NCBI RefSeq assembly: GCF_021343995.1
Contig: NZ_JAJTTE010000019.1
Coordinates: 58,229-122,228, forward strand
Reading direction: 5' to 3'
Source: Pseudonocardia terrae
GTDB lineage: Bacteria > Actinomycetota > Actinomycetes > Mycobacteriales > Pseudonocardiaceae
DNA: 64,000 nt
The notes under the pieces are model-generated. The model saw only the letters and a program-made list of their open reading frames with translations, made no database searches and was not told the origin of the DNA. A program made the translations under genes and the position numbers. The first letter of the stretch is position 1. Each line of letters begins with the position of its first letter. Shown here one piece after another: positions 1 to 7,778 of the stretch.

Positions 1-931
1 CGTAGAGCCGGCGCTGCCGCGCCGTGGGCTTCGGGGAGCCGACGAGGTAGGTGCGGGAGAGATCGGCCAGGTAGCCGGCCGGACCGACGAGGTCCGTGTC
101 GAACGCGACCAGGTCGCCGCGCTGCAGGGGACGGTCACTCGCCTCGCGGAACCAGGGGTTCGTCCGCGGCCCGGACGACAGCAGGCGGCACTCGGCGAAC
201 TCCGCGCCCAGCGCGAACGCCCGGCCGAGGAGCCGGCCCCACGCCTCGTTCTCGGTCATCCCCGGGCACAGCGCCTGGTACAGGTCGGCGACGGCGGCAT
301 CCGCGACGGCCACCGACCGGCGGATGAGCTCGATCTCCTCGGCTCCCTTGACGGCCCGCGCCTGCTCCACCGCCAGCTGTGCCGGCACGAGGTGCATCCC
401 GGCCCCCTGCAGGGCGAGGAACCCGTACGCGTCGAGCCGGTCCACCCCGATGCGTTCGTCGGCGATCCCTCGGTCGCGGAGCGCACGCATCACGTCCGCC
501 GCGAACGCGGCAGCCCGGTCGCCGGCCTGCTCCCCGGCGCCGAACGCCGACCAGCCCGTCGCGGCGCGAACCTCGATGCGGGGATACGGGGAGCGGAGCT
601 CGGGTGGCGCCGAGGCGTACTCCCACAGCACCGGCTCCCCCTCCGCCGGCACCAGCAGGTAACGGTCGATCGCATGCATCGTCCACACCGGCATGATCGA
701 CGTCCCGGACGCGTACCGGACGTTGACGGGGTCGGCCAGCAGGGCGGCGGCGATGCCGTGCCGGTGCAGGGACGCGCGCAGCCGGAGGAGCGCGCACTGC
801 ACAGCCCCTTCGGCGAGCAGGGCATCCACCTCCGGCCAGGTGCTACGCGCCTCGGGCGAGGCCACCACGGGCCGCCTCGTCGGCTTCGGCCTGCCCGATT
901 CGCGCGACCACCTGGTCGTCGTCCGGCTCAC
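1..931 (-). CDS. M24-family metallopeptidase (Xaa-Pro peptidase/creatinase-like), C-terminus outside window
   Basis: The frame is open from a GTG at 929-931 to the left edge, so about 310 N-terminal residues are visible. The GTG follows a GGAGGGA ribosome-binding site. The N-terminal domain resembles creatinase/prolidase proteins (VRYASGTSIMPVWTMHAIDR). The catalytic domain begins with two metal-ligand aspartates in FDTDLVG and ADLSRTYLVG; the remaining His/Glu ligands lie beyond the edge. M24 members are prolidases, creatinases or ectoine-derivative hydrolases, and the substrate cannot be read from this fragment. The gene follows a betaine-type importer but is separated from it by a terminator hairpin. 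Fold assignment is firm; substrate is unknown. Confidence 0.8.
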   Translation of the reverse strand, partial: MSRTTTRWSRESGRPKPTRRPVVASPEARSTWPEVDALLAEGAVQCALLRLRASLHRHGIAAALLADPVNVRYASGTSIMPVWTMHAIDRYLLVPAEGEPVLWEYASAPPELRSPYPRIEVRAATGWSAFGAGEQAGDRAAAFAADVMRALRDRGIADERIGVDRLDAYGFLALQGAGMHLVPAQLAVEQARAVKGAEEIELIRRSVAVADAAVADLYQALCPGMTENEAWGRLLGRAFALGAEFAECRLLSSGPRTNPWFREASDRPLQRGDLVAFDTDLVGPAGYLADLSRTYLVGSPKPTARQRRLY

Positions 932-1075
932 GCTTCCCTCCAGCCGCTCGCTCCTGCCGATTCCGCCGACGCAGCAGTGAGGGCTGAGTCGTCGCGCGGT
1001 AGGGGAAGGGAATGAGCCCCGCAGAACGACCACGATTCGTGCGTCTCACGATCCACGCCTGATGCCGCCGACGAC

Positions 1076-1115
1076 AGGGCCCGGCTGATCGGCGTGCACC
1101 CATCAGCCGGGCCCT
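1076..1115 (-). terminator. Strong hairpin terminator after the ABC importer operon
   Basis: A perfect 14-bp inverted repeat (arms 1076-1089 and 1102-1115, AGGGCCCGGCTGAT and its complement) encloses a 12-nt loop. It lies 22 bp past the stop of the binding-protein gene. There is no clear U tract, as is common for GC-rich actinobacterial terminators. It separates the importer from the downstream M24 gene. Confidence 0.8.
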
Positions 1116-1137
1116 CCGGCTCACCTCGATCGTGAGG

Positions 1138-2073
1138 TCAGCTGTTCGTCCCCTTGAACCAGGCGTCGACCACCTGCTGGTTGTCGGCGACCCACTGCTT
1201 GGTCGCCGTCTCCTCCTGGCCCTTGCCGGCCTCCTGGATCTTCAGCATCAGGCTGGAGAGCTGCTCGGGAGTGATCTTGAAGTTCTTCAGCCAGCCGGCG
1301 ACCTCGGGATTGGCCTCGCTCCATCCCTTGGTGGCGATGATCGTCATCTGGTCGGGCGGGCCCCAGGCCCCCTGCGGGTCCTGCAGCACCTTGAGCGGGT
1401 AACGGCTGAACGCCCAGTGCGGCTGCCAGAGCGTCACGACGACCGGCTGCTTCTGCTTGATGGCGGAGTCGAGCGTCGCGAGCATGGCGGGCGAACTGCC
1501 CTCGACCAGGGTCATGCCCTCGAGACCATAGGCCGGGATGATCTTCTCGCGCATTGCCTTCATCTCGCCGGCCCCGGCCTCGATGCCGACGATGCGGTTG
1601 TCGAGGTCGGCGGCGTGGGTCTTCACGTCGGCGATGGTGTTCACGTCGCTGACGTAGTCCGGCACGACCAGGGTGTTCACGCCGTCCTGCCAGGTCGTGA
1701 CCTTCTCGAGCTGGTTCTGGAAGCGGTCCCAGTACACGCCGTGGGTTTGAGGCAGCCATGCGTCGAAATAGAGGTCGATCTGCCCGTTGGCCACGCCGGT
1801 GAAGGTGCTCGCGATGTCGAGCTCCTGCATGTTCACGGTGTAGCCGTGCTGCTCCAGGAGCACCTTCCAGAGATTGCTCGCGGCGACGTCCTCGTCCCAC
1901 CCGGCGACGACCGAGATGCTGACCTTCTTGTTGCCTCCACCGCCCGAGTTCGAGCTGCTCTTCGTCCCGCCGCTGAATGTCGTCGTCTGGCCGCTACAGG
2001 CAGTGATCGTGATGAGCAGGGCGACGAGACCGGCGAGCAGCGACGCACGGCGTGCGCGAGGCGAGCGGGGCAT
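1138..2073 (-). CDS. Glycine betaine/choline-type ABC transporter substrate-binding lipoprotein (OpuAC/ProX family)
   Basis: This is the extracytoplasmic binding protein of a quaternary-amine importer. It is 311 residues long, with a basic N-terminus, a hydrophobic stretch and a lipobox ending ITAC (Cys about residue 27), then a Ser/Gly-rich linker. The body matches OpuAC (VVAGWDEDVAASNLWKVLLE; DLYFDAWLPQTHGVYW; VVVTLWQPHWAFSRYPLKVL), with aromatic residues typical of a betaine cage. I chose the ATG at 2073 because AAGGAG lies 9 nt upstream. An ATG at 2094 overlaps the permease stop (ATGA) but has no ribosome-binding site. Substrates could be betaine, choline, carnitine or related amines. Confidence 0.88.
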   Translation of the reverse strand: MPRSPRARRASLLAGLVALLITITACSGQTTTFSGGTKSSSNSGGGGNKKVSISVVAGWDEDVAASNLWKVLLEQHGYTVNMQELDIASTFTGVANGQIDLYFDAWLPQTHGVYWDRFQNQLEKVTTWQDGVNTLVVPDYVSDVNTIADVKTHAADLDNRIVGIEAGAGEMKAMREKIIPAYGLEGMTLVEGSSPAMLATLDSAIKQKQPVVVTLWQPHWAFSRYPLKVLQDPQGAWGPPDQMTIIATKGWSEANPEVAGWLKNFKITPEQLSSLMLKIQEAGKGQEETATKQWVADNQQVVDAWFKGTNS

Positions 2074-2090
2074 CTTCGATGACTCCTTCG

Positions 2091-2996
2091 TCATGACGAC
2101 GCCAGTGCGGGCTGGTCGGTCTCGGTGGTGGTGGCGGACGGTGCGGGGGCCGGCTTGCGGGCCTTGGGGCGGCGCCGGCGGGGTTTGGCCAGAGCGGCGG
2201 TGAGGCGGTCGAGGTAGATGGCGAGGAACACCACCGCGATGCCGCCTTGGAAGCCGGCGCCGACGTCGAGGGTGCTGATGCCGCGGACGACGACCGCCCC
2301 GAGACCGCCTGCGCCGACCAGCCCGGCGATGACCACCATGGACAGCGCGAGCATGAGGGTCTGGTTGACCCCGGCCATGATCGAGGGCATGGCGAGGGGC
2401 AGCTGCACCTCGCGCAGCATCTGGCGCGGTTTGGCACCGAAGGCGATCGCGGCTTCGACGACCTCCTTGTCGACGTTGCGGATGCCCAGCTCGGTGAGCC
2501 GGACCGCCGGCGGGATCGCGAACACCAACGTCGAGATGACCCCCGGCACCACCCCGATGCCGAAGAAGAACACCGCCGGGATCAGGTAGACGAACACCGG
2601 CAGCGTCTGCATGAAGTCCAGCACCGGACGGATGACGCTGCTGACCTTGCGGCTGCGCGCGGCCCAGATCCCCACCGGTATACCGATGGCCACCGCGAAC
2701 ACGGTCGCCACCACCACCACGGCCAGGGTCTCCATGGCCTCGATCCAGAGCCCCATCGCCTGGATGAGCAGGAAGGCGATCAGCGTGAACAGACCGAATC
2801 CCCACTTGCGCTCCAGGAGCGCGAGCACGACGAAGATCGCCGTGAGGACGTACGGGCTCGGCGCCGTCAGCACGATCAGTACCGCGTCGAGCACGGCCAG
2901 CATCACCGTCGAGATGAAGTGGAACAGCGCGCCGAGGTTCGCGGTCAGCCAGTCGACCAGCGCACCGACCGGCGCCCCCACGTTGATGCTAGGCAT
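2091..2996 (-). CDS. Glycine betaine-type ABC transporter permease (OpuAB/ProW family)
   Basis: Inner-membrane permease of 301 residues. Several hydrophobic segments surround the binding-protein-dependent transport motif (EAAIAFGAKPRQMLREVQLPLAMPSI), where the ATPase docks. The region LDFMQTLPVFVYLIPAVFFFGIG is a ProW/OpuAB hallmark. The C-terminal tail is basic then Pro/Ala-rich and probably cytoplasmic. It starts 8 nt inside the upstream ATPase gene and its stop touches the binding-protein gene, so the three are translationally coupled. Confidence 0.9.
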   Translation of the reverse strand: MPSINVGAPVGALVDWLTANLGALFHFISTVMLAVLDAVLIVLTAPSPYVLTAIFVVLALLERKWGFGLFTLIAFLLIQAMGLWIEAMETLAVVVVATVFAVAIGIPVGIWAARSRKVSSVIRPVLDFMQTLPVFVYLIPAVFFFGIGVVPGVISTLVFAIPPAVRLTELGIRNVDKEVVEAAIAFGAKPRQMLREVQLPLAMPSIMAGVNQTLMLALSMVVIAGLVGAGGLGAVVVRGISTLDVGAGFQGGIAVVFLAIYLDRLTAALAKPRRRRPKARKPAPAPSATTTETDQPALASS

Positions 2997-4242
2997 CGGC
3001 GTTCTCCTTCTTGGGAGTGGCCAGCGCCTCGAGCAGGGTCGCGCGCGGAACGACGCCGACCAGCTTGCCGTCGGTGTCGGTGACGGCCAGCGGCACGCTG
3101 TTGCGGCCCACGAGCGTGCAGATGTCGCTCAGCGGCGCGTCCTCCCCGACCACCTTGTACTCGTTGGTCACGAGTTGCCCCACGGCCGCACGCTGGCGGC
3201 CCACCCCCGCGGCCAACAGGTCCGCGCGGGTGATCCCGGCGATGTGCCCCTCGTCGTCGAGCACGTAGGCGCCTACCCCCTCGACGTTGCTCAGCCGGCG
3301 CAGCACGTCCTGCGGGTCGTCCTTCTCGGTGGCGGTGACCAGCGGCTCCTGCATGATCGTGCCCGCGGTCAGCACCCTCGACCGATCCACATCGGAGATG
3401 AACTCGGTGACGTAGTCGTCGGCCGGGGCGTTGAGGATCTCCTGGGCGGTGCCGAGCTGCACCACCTTGCCGTTTCGCATGATCATGATCCGGTCGCCCA
3501 TGCGCATGGCCTCGTTGAGGTCGTGGGTGACGAAGACGACCGTGCGGTTCAGGTCGCGCTGCAGCTCCATCAGCAGGTCCTGCATGTCGCGGCGGATCAA
3601 CGGGTCCAGAGCGCTGAACGGTTCGTCCATCAGCAGGATGTCCGCCTCCGAGGCGAGCGCGCGGGCCAGCCCGACCCGCTGGCGCATCCCGCCCGACAGC
3701 TCCCCCGGGAGCGAGTCGCCCCAGTCGCCCAGACCGACGGTCTCCAGGGCCCAGTCGGCGCGCTCGTCCCGTTTCGCCGCGGATTCGTTGCGCACGTGCA
3801 GCGCATACGCGGCGTTCTCCCGCACGGTTCGGTGCGGGAACAACGCGAAATGCTGGAACACCATATTGATCTTTCGGTTCCGCAACTCGCGCAGTTCGGC
3901 CTCGGGCATCGTGGCGACGTTCCGGCCATCGATCAGCAACTCGCCGGACGTGGGCTCGATCAACCGGTTGAGCATGCGCAACACGGTCGACTTCCCCGAT
4001 CCGGACAACCCCATGATCATGAAGAACTCACCCGGCGCGACCGAGAACGTCACGTCATCCGCGGCCGCCTTCGGCTCCTTCGAAACGTCGGAACCCTTGG
4101 CGCGCCGCCAACCACGGCGCGATGCCTCGGGCCCGCCGCGAGGGCCGTAGATCTTGGTCAGCGCAGTCGCCTTGATGGCGACCTCGACCTCTGAAGCTCC
4201 GGCCGAGACGGCCGGCTGAGCACTCCGCACCTGGGTGGTCAT
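2989..4242 (-). CDS. Glycine betaine-type ABC transporter ATPase with CBS domains (OpuAA/ProV family)
   Basis: Energising subunit of the importer, 417 residues. It has Walker A (GLSGSGKST), Q-loop (MVFQHFALFPHRTV), signature LSGGMRQRV, Walker B (ILLMDEPFSALD) and H-loop (VTHD). The C-terminal third is a CBS pair, which in OpuA-type systems senses ionic strength. Between the first beta strand and Walker A there is a long basic insert (about residues 30-55) containing RRGWRRAKGSDVSKEP; comparable inserts occur in ProV. The start at 4242 has GGAG 5 nt upstream; longer in-frame starts lack coding character. It is first in the operon. Confidence 0.9.
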   Translation of the reverse strand: MTTQVRSAQPAVSAGASEVEVAIKATALTKIYGPRGGPEASRRGWRRAKGSDVSKEPKAAADDVTFSVAPGEFFMIMGLSGSGKSTVLRMLNRLIEPTSGELLIDGRNVATMPEAELRELRNRKINMVFQHFALFPHRTVRENAAYALHVRNESAAKRDERADWALETVGLGDWGDSLPGELSGGMRQRVGLARALASEADILLMDEPFSALDPLIRRDMQDLLMELQRDLNRTVVFVTHDLNEAMRMGDRIMIMRNGKVVQLGTAQEILNAPADDYVTEFISDVDRSRVLTAGTIMQEPLVTATEKDDPQDVLRRLSNVEGVGAYVLDDEGHIAGITRADLLAAGVGRQRAAVGQLVTNEYKVVGEDAPLSDICTLVGRNSVPLAVTDTDGKLVGVVPRATLLEALATPKKENADA

Positions 4243-4634
4243 CGCCACTCCGTTCGCCGATGTTTCGCTATGCGGGACAGTAGTGCGATCCAGATCACAA
4301 CCGTCATCCAGCGACAGATGTGTGTCAAGACAGACGACTTCTCTGTTGCGGAAGCGTCGCCGTTGCCGCACAGCGCTACGACGACACGCCACACTCAGCG
4401 GTACTCATTACCGACGTCGCGCCGACCGCCGTGGCCGGCCGGCGCGGAGCCGCACATATCCGAAGCGAAAGCCGTGATCTCGTCCGCCGGGCAGCGCCCG
4501 TCAAGCGCGCCCACCGGGCCTGCCGGACCAGGCCTGCAGATTGGTATATCAGTTCAGTGTCATGAGAGGGTAGGGTGCGGTCGAACGAGAGTCAAGGGAG
4601 GCGGCCGGACTCGTCGGGACACGCGGCTCTTGCG
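4243..4634. other. Gene-free stretch upstream of the ABC importer
   Basis: About 390 bp between the importer start and the stop of the amine oxidase gene, both on the minus strand, so it should hold the importer promoter. Small open frames here lack homology and ribosome-binding sites. The only notable motif is an AT-rich imperfect palindrome TTGGTATATCAG at 4541-4552, the kind of sequence FCD-type GntR proteins bind. I see no gene remnant. Confidence 0.4.
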
Positions 4635-5990
4635 TCAGCCGGAGATCGCCGCCGGGGCGATCCGCCGCGCGCGGATCTCTGCCGCGACCCGCCCGGCCTC
4701 CGCCAACGCGCCGTGCGTTCCGGCCGTCTCCGACGTCCAGTCCCCGGCGAAGTGCAGGCCGCCGACCTCCTTGCGCAGCTCCGGCACCGCGGCCGCCCGC
4801 TGCGGGCTGAGCAACGCGAAGCAGTGCTCCCAGGTCTGAAGGTGCACACCGCGGATGCGTCCGCGCAGCCCCGGAGCCACGGCGAGGAAGTCCTCCAGCC
4901 ACGCCGCGCGCAGGGCCGCGTCCTCGACGACGTCGGGACGGTGCCCGGCGCTGTTGCCGTAGCACATGTAGTGGACGATCTCCTCGCCCTCGGGATTGGC
5001 GCGGAAGTCCTGCGGGCCCGGGGCCGGGTTGATGATGCAGTCGAAAGCCGCGCCGACGGTCGTGACGAACGACCAGTCGCGGTGCTCCTCGACCCCCGTG
5101 ACGTCGGCGGCCACGACCATCACCGTGCTGCCCGGGGTCTCGGCGACGGCCAGGGCGGTCCGCTTCCACTCCGGGAGGTCGGCGACGAGGGTGTCCACCC
5201 GCGGGGCGGGCACGGCCAGCACGACCTGCGGGGCCCGGAACTCCACCGGTCCGTCGGCCCCGGTCGCGGTGACGAGGTAGGTCTGCGACGCCTCGTCGAG
5301 GACGACCCGATCGACCACGGTGGACAGGCGCAGGCTGCCCTCGGGGAGGCGGGCGGCCATGCCGAGGGACAGCGCCTGCTGGCCCTCGAGCGCGAGGAGC
5401 CGGTTCTCCCGTTCCAGCGCCGGATAGCTGGCGAAGTAGCGCAGTGCGTACTGCGCGCTGAGGGTGTCGGTGCGCCCGACGGAGCCACCCTGCACCGCGG
5501 TCTCGAGGATGCGGCGGGCCCGCTCGGGCAGCGTCGCGAACCGCTGCGCGACGGTCTCGTCGGCCAGGCTCGCGCTGGAGGGCGACAGCGTCCCCCCGGC
5601 CGTGTTCTCCCGGTACTCCGCGACCGCGTCCTGCAGCGTCTCCAACAGCGCCGCACGCTCGTCGTCGGCGAGGCCGAGCCCGTCGACCAGGTCCTGCAGG
5701 TCGGGCGCGACCGAGGTGCGACCGGCCTCCGAGATCCCGTACGTGGTCGGGAGGAACGGCACCGTCGAGAGCCCCAGCTCCACGGCCAGCTCCTCACTGC
5801 GGGTGCCGCGGTAGAGGAACAGCGCCCCGGCGTTGGCCTTCCCCCCGGGGAGGTCGACGCTGAGTGTCCGGCCCCCCACCGTGGGCCCGGCCTCGAGGAC
5901 CACCACGTCCAGGCCGGAGTGACGCAGCTCGTAGGCGGTCCCGACGCCGGCGGGTCCGCCGCCGACGACGATCACGTCGTGGTTCGACAT
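4635..5990 (-). CDS. Flavin monoamine oxidase family protein
   Basis: FAD-dependent amine-oxidising flavoprotein, 451 residues. The N-terminus carries the dinucleotide-binding motif (VIVVGGGPAGVGTAYELR) followed by LEAGPTVGGRT, the usual FAD contact of amine oxidases. The C-terminus has the second flavin motif (LHFAGDWTSETAGTHGALAEAG). No signal peptide is evident, so it should be cytoplasmic. The start at 5990 has GGAG 8 nt upstream. The substrate could be an aliphatic or aromatic amine or a polyamine. It lies beside an Ldh2-family oxidoreductase and downstream of a GntR regulator, which suggests a nitrogen-compound pathway. Confidence 0.85.
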   Translation of the reverse strand: MSNHDVIVVGGGPAGVGTAYELRHSGLDVVVLEAGPTVGGRTLSVDLPGGKANAGALFLYRGTRSEELAVELGLSTVPFLPTTYGISEAGRTSVAPDLQDLVDGLGLADDERAALLETLQDAVAEYRENTAGGTLSPSSASLADETVAQRFATLPERARRILETAVQGGSVGRTDTLSAQYALRYFASYPALERENRLLALEGQQALSLGMAARLPEGSLRLSTVVDRVVLDEASQTYLVTATGADGPVEFRAPQVVLAVPAPRVDTLVADLPEWKRTALAVAETPGSTVMVVAADVTGVEEHRDWSFVTTVGAAFDCIINPAPGPQDFRANPEGEEIVHYMCYGNSAGHRPDVVEDAALRAAWLEDFLAVAPGLRGRIRGVHLQTWEHCFALLSPQRAAAVPELRKEVGGLHFAGDWTSETAGTHGALAEAGRVAAEIRARRIAPAAISG

Positions 5991-6064
5991 GTCAGGTGCT
6001 CCTCCATGGTGATCGGTCGACGACGCGGCACCCTCGAGGACCGCGCGGGATGCCGAGCTCGGTG

Positions 6065-7042
6065 TCAGTCCGCCGCGGCTGCCTCTTCCAGACGCCGCAG
6101 CAGGGCCTCCTCGAGCTCCACCCGATCGGCCGGGGCCGTCCTCTCGAGTGCGGGCAACCGGACGTCGTGTTCTGCGCGCAGGGTGTCGAGGTGCCCGGCG
6201 AGACGTTCCGTGGAGCCGGCGAAGGTCGCAGGATCGACGGCGAGCACGAACACGCCGATGCCCGGCGAGCTGCTCCCCCTGTGGAAGGGAGCCGCATCCA
6301 GCGAGAACGACGCGCCCGAGAGGGTGGCGAGCACCTCCACCAGCAGGGCCACGTTCCCGCCGCGGTGGCCGCCGAAGGGCAGGAGGGTGCCGGCGAGGGC
6401 CGCGTCGGCGTCCCGGGTCGGCTCGCCGTCGCGATCGAGTGCCCACCCCAGCGGGATGAGCTCGCCCACCTCGGCCGCCCGCCGGACGTTGACGAAGGCC
6501 GTCGCCGAGGACGCCTGGTCGATGACGACCGGCGCCGCACCCGGACGTGGGAGGCCGTAGGCGAGCGGGTTGGTGCCGAGGACCGACCTCGGGGCGCCAC
6601 CGACGGACATCAACGCGGGACTGTTCGCCGCGGCCACTGCGACGAGGTCCTGGCCGGCGAGATGGCGCACGTAGTAGCCGAGCTCCCCGCAGGTGAAGGA
6701 GTGGCGGATCCACAGCGCGGCGATCCCGGACTCGCGCGTGGCCTTGACCAGGTCGTCGACGGCGTCCGTGAAGGCGGTCTGCGCCAGGCCGGACCGGGCG
6801 TCGACGTCCAGGACGGCCGGCGCGACGCGTCGCACGACGGCGTGTGCGTCCTTTTCGATCCGTCCCTGCGCGTAGCCGTCGAGATAGTCGAAGAGATGCC
6901 CGACCCCGACGGCCCGGTTGCCGATGACCTCGGCCTCGGCGGTCGCCTCGGCCAGTACCCGGGCGTCTCGCGCGCCGGCGCCGGCGGCGAGGAGGGCCTT
7001 GCGACACAGCTCGACGAGCTCGTCGCGGTGGATCACGGCCAT
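6065..7042 (-). CDS. Ldh2/malate-lactate dehydrogenase family oxidoreductase, atypical active site
   Basis: A 325-residue NAD(P)-dependent oxidoreductase of the Ldh2 family, which includes malate, sulfolactate, ureidoglycolate and piperideine-2-carboxylate enzymes. Family features visible are the helical N-terminus, the nucleotide-binding region VAAANSPALMSVGG...LGTNPLAYGLPR and the late GGHRGGNVALLVEVL segment. At the place where most members have a His-Phe-Gly catalytic motif (RNSHHFGAAGYY-like), this protein reads RHSFTCGELGYY, so the usual catalytic His is Thr. It may use a different proton donor or act on a different substrate. It ends about 75 bp before the amine oxidase. Confidence 0.78.
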   Translation of the reverse strand: MAVIHRDELVELCRKALLAAGAGARDARVLAEATAEAEVIGNRAVGVGHLFDYLDGYAQGRIEKDAHAVVRRVAPAVLDVDARSGLAQTAFTDAVDDLVKATRESGIAALWIRHSFTCGELGYYVRHLAGQDLVAVAAANSPALMSVGGAPRSVLGTNPLAYGLPRPGAAPVVIDQASSATAFVNVRRAAEVGELIPLGWALDRDGEPTRDADAALAGTLLPFGGHRGGNVALLVEVLATLSGASFSLDAAPFHRGSSSPGIGVFVLAVDPATFAGSTERLAGHLDTLRAEHDVRLPALERTAPADRVELEEALLRRLEEAAAAD

Positions 7043-7061
7043 CGGGAATCGTCCTCTCGCG

Positions 7062-7778
7062 TCACGTCGGCGGCAGGTCGTGGTCGAGGCCGATGGCCTC
7101 GACGGGAGTCGCCTCGAAGAACTCGACGACCCTCCTGCGGAAGAGGTGCACGTGGCGCGCGGCGACGCGCTCCGCCTCGTCGATGTCCCGGACCCGCAGC
7201 GCGTCGATCATCGCGGTGTGGTCGGTGCACACCCGCTCGAGATGATCGTCGAGGTCGAGGGCGCCGCCGCGGTCTCCGCCGAAGCAGAGATAGGACAGGC
7301 GCTGGCCCAGGTTCTGCACGTTGTTCGCCAGCACGCGCAGGTGTTCGTTGCGGGCGTAGCGTGCCTCGGCCCGGTGGAGCTCGGCGTTCGTGGCGGCGAT
7401 CTCGGCCGGATCGCCCGCCCGGACGGCGTCCTCGACGCCGGTGGTGAGCGCGACGAGATGGTCGATCTCGCTGTCGGTCGCCCGGGCCACGGCGAGTCGG
7501 GCCACGGATCTGGCCACGACGACGTGCGCCTCGAAGAGCTGGCTGATGTCGAACAGGTCGAGCGGCCGGACGGTGAACCCTCCGCGCTCGCCGGGGGTGA
7601 CGAGTCCTTCGGCCCCGAGCCGGAACAGCGCCTCCCGGACCGGGGTGCGGCTCAGCGCCAGGTCCTTGGCCAGCGCGACGTCGTCGAGCCGTTGCCCCGG
7701 CTCGGCCTGCAGCGTGATGATCCGGCGTTTGATCTCCTGGAACGCCTGCTCCATCACCGAGCGATCACGCTTGGGCAT
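7062..7778 (-). CDS. GntR-family transcriptional regulator, FCD type
   Basis: A 238-residue regulator. The N-terminal winged helix spans about residues 8-75 (DDVALAKDLALSRTPVREAL), and the FCD ligand domain includes NAELHRAEARYARNEHL and RDIDEAERVAARHVHLF, where conserved Asp/His residues bind a metal and a carboxylate ligand. It overlaps the end of hyuB by 14 nt, so it is co-transcribed with the hydantoinase genes and likely regulates them or the downstream Ldh2/amine oxidase pair. Confidence 0.88.
   Translation of the reverse strand: MPKRDRSVMEQAFQEIKRRIITLQAEPGQRLDDVALAKDLALSRTPVREALFRLGAEGLVTPGERGGFTVRPLDLFDISQLFEAHVVVARSVARLAVARATDSEIDHLVALTTGVEDAVRAGDPAEIAATNAELHRAEARYARNEHLRVLANNVQNLGQRLSYLCFGGDRGGALDLDDHLERVCTDHTAMIDALRVRDIDEAERVAARHVHLFRRRVVEFFEATPVEAIGLDHDLPPT

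Noticed and set aside
4635..7007. A 790-codon frame that would extend the amine oxidase far upstream
   Set aside because: The extension is antisense-like, Arg-rich and overlaps the Ldh2 gene; the ATG at 5990 has a ribosome-binding site and starts exactly at the flavin motif.
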